Positions 22,520 to 32,275 of a stretch of DNA of 64,000 nucleotides are shown here, piece after piece. This stretch comes from Tetragonia tetragonoides (taxonomy: Eukaryota > Streptophyta > Magnoliopsida > Caryophyllales > Aizoaceae). Within the stretch, counting starts at the first letter, position 1; the number at the start of each line of letters is the position of its first letter. Made by a program: the position numbers and the translations under genes. The stretch covers positions 19,159,501 through 19,223,500 of the forward strand of contig CM076140.1 in NCBI GenBank assembly GCA_038025085.1. Direction: 5' to 3'. The notes beneath the pieces are model-generated. The model had not been told where the DNA came from and made no database searches. It was given only the letters and a program-made list of their open reading frames with translations.

Positions 22520-23518
22520 GAAATTATTTCGAAATAAAAAGTTAAATGAGTTATAAAATTACGAAATGGATGGAGATGACTGCTAATTTCATTTCTTAAA
22601 CAATATTCATTACTCATAGTTTATTATGTGTAACATAGTTTACTTAGGTAACTCTGAAATTATGAAGAAAAAAACTTCTGACAACATCACGTTATTTAGG
22701 TATGTCATGTGACCATTTTTACAACTGCAGAATCGCGTAGAAACCAGAACAGAGCAACATTAGGTTCATTGTATACTTAAAAAAGGGATGATAATTTCCA
22801 TAAAAAAATAATCAATGACGTCACCCAAGTTGATGAGAGGATCAAACTTGCTCTTTGACCTCAAACAGTCACATCATACCTACAATATGCAGATAGCAGC
22901 AATAAAAAAAAAGTTGGCAAATGCTTCATTTTATAGTATAGAGAAGAGAACAGAAAGTCACCTAAGTGATTCTCTACCCAGCAAAACTAGTACGAATGAC
23001 TTCCATCTGCAAGGAAAAGCGATTCAGATTGAGAAATCACAAATATTAGGAAAAAAAAGGAAAACACGAAGCATCACAATAGAACCCTAGAAATTGAAAA
23101 ATACCTCTCAATCAAACAAAAATCTCTCAAACTTTATTACCAATAGAGTAATTCAACAGACAAACACATAAATAAACATTATTCTTAACAATCGAAAGGA
23201 GTTGAAAAATGCATCGAATCACAATTGTTAATGGAGTAGAAAAGTGCTATGACCAAATCGAAGCGATGTTCGTTGTTCAACAATGGTGAGATTGACAAAT
23301 CAAATCACTCAAGGAATTTGATAACAAAACCTAGAAGAGTACAGAAAAAAATTATGCCATAATTTGATTGCATTACCTAAAGCTTCAATAAAGATGAGAG
23401 AACGTGTGTGGCGAGGTGAGAGAGAGAGCGCGTTTGCTCAAGGTGATAGAGAGCGAGAGTGTGTGCACCTATCATCACAATTGTCAAGTTATAAACCATC
23501 ACAAGCCTATAAGATCAC
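22520..23518. other. Intergenic, no supported gene
   Basis: AT-rich. The open frames near 22815-23090 and 23364-23624 lack recognisable domains, and the second runs into a MITE. Confidence 0.45.
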
Positions 23519-23521
23519 TAA

Positions 23522-23717
23522 GGCCCTGTTCCCTTCAACGGAATGGTACGAGGCGGTGAGGAACGGAACGGAACAGAACGAACGGCGCGGCGCGGATAAT
23601 TCAAAAAATTGTGAGACAAAATGAAGTACAGAATGCGAAACGGAACGGCGCGGAACGAAACGAAACAGAACGGATTAGAACAGAACGCACCATAGAAACG
23701 ATGAAAAGAACCGAGCC
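23522..23717. mobile_element. Tourist/Harbinger-like MITE
   Basis: Ends GGCCCTGTTCCCTTC (left) and, read inward from the right, GGCTCGGTTCTTTTC. Flanked by the 3-bp duplication TAA (23519-23521 and 23718-23720), as expected for PIF/Harbinger. The interior is rich in GGAACGGAACGG. 196 bp. Confidence 0.85.
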
Positions 23718-23775
23718 TAAGCTTTGAAATAAACATCCAGGAACAAAACCCACTTGTATAAGCACCCAACAAATC

Positions 23776-26685
23776 CAAAAAAAATGAAGAGAGAGAAAGT
23801 GAAAAAAAAGCCTCCCAAGAACCCTAGCCCTCTTGCTCCCTTGCTTGCCCCCTTTCTCGGTGAGCCCCAACTTCCCCCAAAATTAACAGCCAAAATCAAT
23901 CAAAAACATGAATCTAAGCATTGATCTTCAGCCACAAACATCCCTTTACTCTCTAAGAAAATCTACCAACCTCACAGCTCTTTGTTTCTTAGATCCCCAA
24001 TTAAAAAGTCCTTGGCCCGGTTTCTCCGCCATCTCTCAAAGACCACTGTTCTTGAAAGTTTTAAGATTATCTCAAGATTTTACTACTGTTTTCTGGGCCT
24101 CTGGCTGTCCTTTGTCTCTTTTTTTAAGATAATTTCCTCTGAATCATTCCTCTCATTTTTATTTGGGGATCTTGTGTTAAACCCTAATTTATGGGTCCAA
24201 TTGCAGTACTTGTCAATTGCTTTACCCAAAGCAAATCTACTAGGTGGTTCTGGAGATTGTTTTGTTTCAATCTCTGGTGGTGGTTGCTCTACCACAAATT
24301 TGAAGCTGGCGTGGCTCTTTATCGACGCTCTTTGGGGCTCCTCTCTGTGGCATCCTTGGGCTCTGAAAATAGTGGTATTTTCATCATGCTCTCCCTTATT
24401 TTGGGGATTCTGGTCTCTCTCTATAATTTGCTTCTACCCAGGTAACCTTCTCTTCTCCTCTCTCTCTCTGAATGACGGTTGTTCTCTCTCTTGGAGAACA
24501 CTTAACGCATGTACTGTTCTCATATCACCGCTGGTGAGAAGAGACAGGTTTTCAACTTCTATCCTACCTCTTGGAGGCACTAGCTCTTTGTCAATAGCTT
24601 ACCCTTGTTGCTGTTTTGAACAAGGGTCTCATCTCAGTGGCTTTTATGTGCTTAATCCCTGGATTTCTAGTTCTTTGGTTGGCCCCCTTGACGGCTATTT
24701 AAGGAAGCCCAAGTGCAAGTTTCTCATTGCACCTTTTCCCTCTCTCTCTCTATTGATTTTGCTCTCAGAATATGTCCTATTATAAATGAACGAGTTAACG
24801 ATCAGACTTTCCGTAATGTAATTGATCGTACCCAGTCTCACTTAGCAAAATGGAAGGCAAACTCTTTATCCCAAGCGGGGCGAGCTACACTTATTCAGGC
24901 AAACTTGGCAGCAACACCTATTTACACCATGCAAAGTTTCTCCCTACCAGCCTCTACCCTAGCTAGTCTAGACAAAATCAATAGAAAATTTCTTGTGGAA
25001 TAAAAGTTCTGATAGTAAATCAGCGAACCTTATAGGATGGGATAAAGTTTGTCCTCCGAAAAAACTAGGTGGTCTAGGCCTTCGGAAGGCAGAAGCGGTG
25101 AATCAAGCAATGCAAATGAAATTGATCTGGAAAATAATAAAAGAACCTGACAGTAAATGGGTAAAACTTATAACGAGCAAGTACCTAAAAGGCAACCATA
25201 TTTTAGAAGTTCAAAAAGGAAGTAAAACTTCTTGGCAATGGTCGCATCTTCTTGATATACGTTATTTATTTTAAAAAGGCCTTCGATGGCAAGTTGGTGA
25301 TGGAGATAAGATCCGTTTTTGGACGGATATCTGGGTCTCTCAGATTTCGTTGAAAGAAATTTTCTATGATGAGGATTCCGATGATCCTCTCTTTGATTTA
25401 GCAATCCCTGTGAAATGCTTTTTCTCTAGAACTGGTGGTTGGGATAGAGACCTTCTAGCTCGGGTTGTGCCCACTGATACCATTAAAGCAATTCAGGGAA
25501 TCCCAATTCCTTATAATGAAGTTCCAGATAAATTCTATTTGGGTCCCTCCAGCAATGGAAACTTCTCGTGTAAGTCGGCAACCTGGATAGTACAAGGACT
25601 TTCTGACAGCCATCAAAACGCTTGTGAATTTAGTTGGATTTGGGATATTAATGTCCCCCCAAAAATCAAAGTTTTCATTTGGAAACTTTGTCTTGATGGA
25701 TTGCCTACAAAACAGAGATTACAACAAAGCAAAGTCTTCATACCTCAGGAATGTGTTTTCTGCAATTATCATAGTGAAGACAAATTCCACTTATTTTTTC
25801 ATTGCCCTGCTTTCCTTCAAACTCTCCAAGAGGTAAACTCTCTTTGTGGGGTAAAGACAAATGTGGATATTGACCAACACCTCTCCTTTATACAAAGTCT
25901 TAATTTATTTAGACAAAAGCTATTGGATTGGGAACTTGTTCTACTTATAATGGCCTGGTGGTTATTCTGATTTGCGCAAAATAAAGTCCAATCTGACAAC
26001 CTAACTACTAATCCTCGCCAGATAGCGATATAAGTACAGTTTAGTTTTAATGAATGGAAAGCAATGTTACAAAAAGAAATGGAATTCGACACAAATGGAG
26101 CGTTTCACAAAAAAAGCTAAAAAGCTAGGTCCACGACCTAATGTATCATGGGCTACTCCAAGACCCGACTACGTCAAACTTAATTTTGATGGCTCTAAAC
26201 TAAATAATTTGGATGCAGCTGCAGGATTTGTTCTCCGTAACGATAAGTGCGAGCCGATAATAATGGGGGCTCTTTCTTGCGGGACTGGATCTATTCTAAT
26301 GGTGGAAGCAATAGGATTAAGAGAAGGAGTCAAAGCAGCACGAGAACGAGGGTTTCAGACGATCACCATTGAAGGAGACAACTTGGTCGTGATTAAAGCA
26401 ATAAGGGCAGAATGGCATATCCCTTGGGAGATTGAAAATATTATCATCGACACCAAGAAGGATCTTCATTTCTTTGAAAGAGTAGAAGTCCTAAATTGCT
26501 TTAGGGAAGCCAATGCTGTAGCAGACTATCTGGCTCACCAGGGCCACTTGTGTAGTGTTCCTAAACTCTGGTCACAACCTTTTGACCAGTCCATTACCAG
26601 ACATCTGGTAAAGAACACCTTAGGTTAACCTTTAGGGTTACCTGGCTATATTGCCTTTTCAAAAAAAAAAAATAAATAAATAAAA
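23776..26685 (+). mobile_element. L1-type LINE, internally deleted, with 18-bp target duplication
   Basis: ATAAGCACCCAACAAATC occurs at 23758-23775 and 26686-26703 as a perfect target-site duplication, and an A-rich tail (26661-26685) precedes the right copy. The 3' half encodes the C-terminal part of a plant L1 reverse transcriptase, a zinc-binding motif and an RNase H. The endonuclease and most of the reverse transcriptase are missing: the sequence jumps near 24770 from a roughly 1-kb 5' segment of uncertain origin (5' UTR/ORF1-like, or foreign) into the reverse transcriptase thumb. One duplication around both parts shows that the deleted or chimeric RNA was what got inserted. Confidence 0.9.
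24770..26628 (+). pseudogene. LINE reverse transcriptase C-terminus, zf-RVT and RNase H pseudogene
   Basis: Reading order: thumb/connection region of an L1-type reverse transcriptase (WKANSLSQAGRATLIQANL at about 24853), then GLGLRKAEAVNQAM, a WTDIW motif, a zf-RVT finger CVFCNYHSEDKFHLFFHC (about 25750-25805) and an RNase H domain (26170-26560) that keeps its four acidic positions in context: NFDGS, VEA, EGDN and AVADYLA. Lesions: frameshift near 24993 (KFL/WNK), stop at 25272, stop at 25968 and a frame change between 26000 and 26050. The last 190 codons, with the RNase H, are uninterrupted to the TAA at 26626. Dead copy. Confidence 0.88.
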
Positions 26686-26703
26686 ATAAGCACCCAACAA
26701 ATC

Positions 26704-27317
26704 TATACCAAAGTAAAAAAGCATTTCAACAGCTGATTGACTCCATCTCTACATCTAATTTTTTTATACAATTTAGACCCCCAAAACATGCAAAAATCAG
26801 GCACATAAACTCAGGATTTCAAATCACAGAAACAAAACAAATCAAGCTAAAACCATCCTTGTAATTACATAGAAATCACCTCTGATTGGACCACCTTTAG
26901 TTAACTCCTACTTGTGTACTGACTTCGCTATGTAATGCCATTATTGTGACATGCAAATATCGTAATTAAGAAGCAATCAAGAGCCAGGTCAGGTTTTAGA
27001 GCTCCAAACAGAATGCAGAGTGACTTATCCTGCTCATCACACAAATTACTTGGATAGTATTAGCTTAGTATACTCAAAATACTAATTGTGTAGCTTGTTT
27101 ACCTCAAAATTCAGGCTTCCTTCTACATTAAAAAGAAGCTGAAATCATGGATAGATTAGAAGAAAGCAGCTCTTCACAGTAGATGCAAATAGTTCATTAC
27201 AGTCCATATTTTTAGATTTAGAACATATGAGTTCCTTGGCAATCCTAGATGCATTAAGCGATCAAAACATGATCCAGATCATTAAAAAAAATGTCGAACT
27301 TGTCTCTTAATCATTCA
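26704..27317. other. Intergenic, nothing recognised
   Basis: Ordinary AT-rich DNA between the LINE and the hAT element. No gene or repeat seen. Confidence 0.5.
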
Positions 27318-27325
27318 AGTAGTCT

Positions 27326-28355
27326 CATGGGCGGATTTATTGGGGTGCCCGATGGTCCCAGGCCACTGGATTAATTACAAAATAAAATTTGGACACTAAG
27401 AAAAAATCTTTTTTCCCAAAAGGCCCCTTAATTTTGAATGTTTGAAGGGTGAAAGGGGTCCTAAGTGTTAGACAAAAAAAGGCAGGGAATTAAATTGATA
27501 CCCAATTTATTCTCTCTCCTCTCTTTCTCACGTTCTCCCTGTCAAAAAAAAAAAAAAAACATTTCTCTCTCTCTCTTCCTCCTCTCACTCATGACAGTCT
27601 CTCCCTCTGAAATCTGCTTTCGCCGACCGCCGAGCCCGGCCGCACCGCCGTCCCTCTTTGCACAGGCGCGTAGCATCGGCTCCAGCCTCCGCAACCACGG
27701 CCCATAGCCCACAAGCCCCTTTTTGGTATATTTTCCAAACCCTAACTTTTTTCGATTTCAATTTTTATGATAATTAAATCTGAAATTGGCACTTTACTTT
27801 ATGTAAATTGGTTATTATTATAGGCCTTATGATGATTTATGTATGAAATTGAGTTAGATTTTTTGGTTCTTTGGTTTTGTATATTTGTTAGTTGATATGT
27901 CAGTAAGTTTTAGAATGAACTATTTTGTTGTTATTTTTTTTTATGAAAGGGCTAGATTAGTTAGATTGCAATTTGCGGCTTTTTTTTTTTGATGGGATGA
28001 CTGATTAAATTAGTTTTTTTTGGCTGTTTATATGTCAGTAAGTTTTTTTTTTTTTTTTTTGGCTGTCAAGAACAAGTTGCGGAATAGTATAGGTGATCCA
28101 ATGTTGAATGATTATTTAGTTACTTTTATTGAGAAAGAGCCTTTTTGAAAGTTCCCGATGACAACATCATTAACCGCTTTCAAAACATGAAAACCCAACG
28201 AGGGCAATTGTAACCCCATACCCCGAATATTTTGTATTTTCCACTAAAACAATGTGATTGTACTTTTCTACCTGATTACTTTATAATGTCGAACTTATGC
28301 TTTTTTTAAATTTTTATTTGGCACAACCATTATTATTTTTCTAGATACGCCTCTG
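27326..28355 (+). mobile_element. hAT transposon deletion derivative
   Basis: Perfect 8-bp target duplication AGTAGTCT (27318-27325 and 28356-28363). Ends: CATGGGCGGATTTA on the left and CAGAGGCGTATCTA read inward on the right, imperfect TIRs of the CAGRGGCG type common in plant hAT elements. The 1030-bp interior keeps a 5' region with CT-rich tracts and, at the far end, the last codons of a transposase (next entry). Most of the transposase is deleted. Confidence 0.9.
28066..28209 (+). pseudogene. hAT transposase C-terminal remnant
   Basis: VKNKLRNSIGDPMLNDYLVT then FIEKEPF, and after a 1-nt frameshift in a T-run (28141-28146) KVPDDNIINRFQNMKTQRGQ and a TAA at 28207. This is the hAT C-terminal dimerisation tail in its usual last position before the element end. 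Only about 48 codons remain. Confidence 0.8.
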
Positions 28356-28363
28356 AGTAGTCT

Positions 28364-29150
28364 CACATCAAATTTTAGCTCAAGTACTATAAACAAAAGA
28401 TATTCAAAAAAGAATTAAGAAATGAAAACCTGAATTTGTGTAGTTCAGATTTAGTCTCAAGACTTACAATACCTATTTAAACCATTACTAACTAAAAATG
28501 GAATACCCATCCCATACAGTTGTCAATGGAAGGGAAAAACTCATAATTTCGAGTGATTTGTCAATCCCCTCTTATACAAACCAAAATGCACCAAATAATA
28601 AACAGAACCACGCCTAATAAACTCATTTTTTCCGATAATAACTAAAAGTAACACAACCAAATGAAACTAAACCACTAATAGTAAGCTTAATGCTAAATCT
28701 GATCAGGAAACCCCAAATACTTAGGTCAAATAACCAATATATGACCTAATTAAATATAGAAAAACCAGGCAACAAATATACACCCATTTTCTGATATTAA
28801 AATTCAATTGAATAATTAGGAAGTAAATAAGTAAAGAGAAATTCATTATTACCTTCAAAATCAACATAGACTTCATTCAAAGAGATATATTCAGACTTCA
28901 TTCAAAGAGATATCCTCACTCTCATATCCTGAATAGAGAGAATAAAAAAAGAAAATATAGATAAGAGAATCACAAATAACAAAACACAATGAAAAATCCA
29001 GAAAAATATATATACCAGAAGAATTAAGATGAAGAAAGAGAGTGCGAGTTTTTCAAAGAAGGCAAGGGTGCTGAGATTTGTGGTGGGCGTGAGATGATGG
29101 TGGTGATGGAACAAGCTTCGATGGCTGGCGGTTGAATGGGGGGAAAGAGA
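28364..29150. other. Intergenic, no supported gene
   Basis: AT-rich. TTCATTCAAAGAGATAT is repeated at 28871 and 28897. The minus-strand frame at 28902-29162 encodes a His/Ser-rich and hydrophobic string with no known domain. Confidence 0.45.
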
Positions 29151-29276
29151 TGCGAGATGCAAGGGGTTGGGCGGTGGTTGTGGTGGGTGGTCAGTGGGCT
29201 TGCGTGGTGGGTGACAGAGGAGAGAGGGGCTCAGTGGATCAATGGGTTTTCTTCTTCTTTTTTTCAGTCTTTCTCC
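29151..29276. repeat. Dispersed repeat, copy A
   Basis: GAGATGCGAGATGCAAGGGG, then a GGTGG-rich segment, GTGGTCAGTGGGCTTGC, GGGGCTCAGTGGATCAATGG and a T-run. The same sequence in the same orientation is at 63595-63738, about 34 kb away, and differs by a short ACCGGTGG-type insertion, extra GAGAGGA units and a few substitutions. Confidence 0.92.
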
Positions 29277-29332
29277 TAACCATATAATTGCTTTGGTATG
29301 ATACTAGTATGGCAAATTAAAATACGTACAAT

Positions 29333-29465
29333 ATCTTGTGTGAACTTTAGTTCACGGTGGACCAAAGATCAAATCTTTTTCAAAAATACCTCCCATGTCC
29401 CTAAAAGATTTGGACTACATCTTGATTCAACCTTTGGTCCACGGTGGACTAAGTCCACACAAGAC
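29333..29465. mobile_element. Short inverted-repeat MITE with about 33-bp TIRs
   Basis: Left CTTGTGTGAACTTTAGTTCA then CGGTGGACCAAAG; right, read inward, CTTGTGTGGACTTAGTCCAC then CGTGGACCAAAG. About 130 bp with little unique interior. No convincing target duplication found, so the superfamily is open. It lies 12 bp from the copia LTR. Confidence 0.75.
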
Positions 29466-29477
29466 GAGCTGTAAAAT

Positions 29478-29810
29478 TGTAGGAACAAGAATTTGCTAAT
29501 TCTTGTAAAACTGAATATGTAACAATAAAAGAGGAGAGATAAAAGAAAAGTTTTAGGGACATGGGAGGTATACTTCTCTATATTTCTTAAGAATTTGCTA
29601 ATTTCAAATTCCGCAGAATACTTCTCTATATTTCTTATGATGTTTTATAACATTAAGACTACAAACTATTTATAATCTTTCTAAACCTAAAAAAACAATG
29701 GTTTATAATAAATCACATTTTAACCATCAAACATTTACTGGTTCTCAGAATGTTACTAAAATTGCATTAACTAATTATAGATTTCTAAATATCAAGTTTG
29801 AATTTCAACA
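29478..29810 (-). repeat. Copia 3' LTR (333 bp, rearranged)
   Basis: Matches the 282-bp LTR at 36526-36807 except for a scrambled insertion at about 29551-29620. That insertion holds an inverted 21-bp copy of the neighbouring MITE interior and extra copies of LTR pieces (see findings). Confidence 0.93.
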
Positions 29811-29826
29811 CACCCCCTCAAACTTG
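29811..29826 (-). other. Polypurine tract
   Basis: On the minus strand, TTTGAGGGGGTG directly abuts the 3' LTR (TGTTGAAA...), the usual plus-strand priming site of an LTR retrotransposon. Confidence 0.85.
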
Positions 29827-31279
29827 AATCTTTATTCAGGAGCGACTACTCCAAGCATAGTCTTGAATTTTTCAAATAAATCAGCCTTCAGAGGCTTTGT
29901 CAAGACATCGGCGACTTGTTCTTCAGATTTGCAAAACTGAAGTTCAATTTCCTTTTCCTTAATAAGATCTCTAATGTAATGATATCGAATATCAATATGC
30001 TTACTGTGACCATGAAATACAGGATTTGCAAGTGCCATATCAGACTGATTATCGCAGTAAATACTTGTTGGACTGTCTTCATGATGATTGCAACTAGGTG
30101 AACGTTTATATTCTTGTTCTTATTCCTATTAGCACCAATCATATCTAAAGAACTCTTGATCCTTCTAAGATGATTGCTAGGATTAGCCTTTTTTTAGTTT
30201 GTAGATTGCGGTAATCTTAATAAATCGTTCCCAATATCCATATGGTTAATCTATTTATTGCAGGTATGAGATATCTGGTTGAAGCATCAGGCTGGTATAT
30301 AAATGATTGCGATATCAAACTAAACATTCAATGATTTCGATTGAAAGAGCAAGCACATCAAAACTAAATTTCAACCAATAGCAACATATTATACAACCAA
30401 CAACCACAATAAGCTCAACAACTAAGCCCTACCACACTGGTGATCAAATCCAGTGCCGGCTAATATTAATCCCATCCTCCAAATTTTTATCAATCCAAAT
30501 AAGTATTTAAGTAAAACTCTAATCTACAGAAATTGGGGAGAAAACATACCTTAGAACACACACACTTCTATATAGAGAAAAATATTCAACACCAAAAACG
30601 TGAGTTGTGAATCCTGCATAAACCATATGATTAGTTCCATCTTATTCAAATTTGAAATTATAGGACAACAAATCCCATTCACAAACATGAGCACAAACGT
30701 CACTTAAAGTACACAAAACTCTTAAACCAGCCACATATGCACGAAATACATATCACATGTTAAACATATAAGCAACACGTATTTTATAAACAATACGTAT
30801 TTTATAAGCTCTCGGATATCCATAAAATCCTTGTGTTATACAACTTACACTTGTGATCAAACTCTCATTACGTGCACCACTCCATCTTGAGATTATTGTC
30901 AATGACCGAGAAATTTGGCTATATACGGTTGGTGTCAGAAGAATTGAGCACTATTAACTGTTCAATTACCAAGATATTCTCTGATAGTAGTACGTACAGA
31001 CATGCTATGTTTAGCAATCAAAACTCCCCAAGCAATTTCAACTAACATTTTCCATAATGACACTTTTTCTTGCTAAAATAAAACTTGAGTTTAAACTTAG
31101 ATTCTATTTCCAAATTTTCTCGTTGACATCATTGCTGAAGTATGTCAAACACAATTCCTAGCAATGGGCAGAAGTATTACAGTATATGTAAGCAAGGATG
31201 CTAAAACGCGTTTCTTAATGACGGCTGTACCACTTGAACATTAATTAATAGGATCTTAGCACATATATTTTCATTTCAA

Positions 31280-31308
31280 CTAGATTTCGTGCCTGTGCTA
31301 TGCACGGG
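31280..31308 (-). other. Second Helitron 3' terminus (minus strand)
   Basis: On the minus strand: CCCGTGC, ATA, GCACAGG, then CACGAAATCTAG and host T. It shares the GTGCATAGCAC core and the CTAG end with the large Helitron. Its 5' end was not fixed; TC at 32698-32697 after a host A is one option. Confidence 0.7.
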
Positions 31309-32140
31309 TTCTTGTTTATCATGCATACTCCGTTATTAGAAGAAATATAATAATTTTTTTTAATCAAAACAATATATAAAGTTGAATAATAGGAGTAGCA
31401 AGTAACAATAATAAATTTTTTAACAAATAGATTACATTTTCAGTGAATGTATAATATTGTTTTTTAGGATAATAAAATATTACTTATGTTACTTATTTTT
31501 TATTAAAATAAAATAAAACTATTTTAAATTTATTTTTAATCATCCATGCATTTATGGTTATTTATTACCTATTCAGGTGAGAACTCAACTTTACATATAT
31601 ATATTGATGAACCTTTTTATCTTGCTAATTAATCAATAGGACATGTAATTAGTACTAAAAATGAAGCCCATAGTATCAGCACATCATTAGTGGCATAATC
31701 TAGTAAGTTCCAAAGAAATCCAGCACCATGATGATCAAACAGATAAACATAACATATCAGATACTGTCACCAATCAGTTTTCGTTTTCCCCACCGTCCTA
31801 TAAAGAATGCAGTAAGCACTTCACACTTTTTTACTCACAAAATATAATTAAACAATTAGGCTTAGTTTCAATCAACAATTGTTTGCAATTTTCTCACAAA
31901 CTACAAGATCAAATAAAGGACAATTTCTGTTCAAAAGAAATTTTACCTCAAAAGGAAGGATGAAAAATTGAAGATGAAGTTGTGTTCGGAATTTCTCCCG
32001 CAGTTAGTAGTTGACGAAAGGAAGGAGGAGACAAGCTTATGGTCTCTCGCAATTCTGGGCTCACAATTCGAGATCTGGTTACAGAGCTGGTGCGGTGGTT
32101 CGTGGTGGTGCCGCACGCAATTTCTCGCAATTCTGGCGCG
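31309..32140. other. AT-rich interior of the insertion
   Basis: No coding signal that I trust. Presumably the body of the minus-strand Helitron or of the CACTA-like element. Confidence 0.4.
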
Positions 32141-32275
32141 TGGGGTGGGGTGGGGTGGGCTGTGAGCGGTGGTCGGTGGTTCGTGGGGTGAGCGGTGGTT
32201 CGTGGTTCGTGGTTCGTGGGGTGAGCGGTGGTCCGTGGTTCGTGGGGTGAGCGGTGGTCGGTGGTTCGTGCGTAC
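32141..32275. repeat. G-rich minisatellite
   Basis: GGGGTGGGGTGGGGTGGG, then four or five variants of GTGAGCGGTGGTCGGTGG followed by TTCGTGGG. Strong purine/G asymmetry; G-quadruplex formation is plausible on the plus strand. Confidence 0.9.

Noticed and set aside
23982..24785. A 267-codon plus-strand frame in the 5' part of the LINE
   Set aside because: Composition is hydrophobic Ser/Leu/Phe with no family motifs. It overlaps other frames and runs through the junction into the reverse transcriptase region out of frame; probably chance.
30434..30460. CACTGGTGATCAAATCC as the left end of the CACTA-like insertion
   Set aside because: It resembles the right end, but the flanks (CCA and TGA) do not form a target duplication and the position does not match the copia break.
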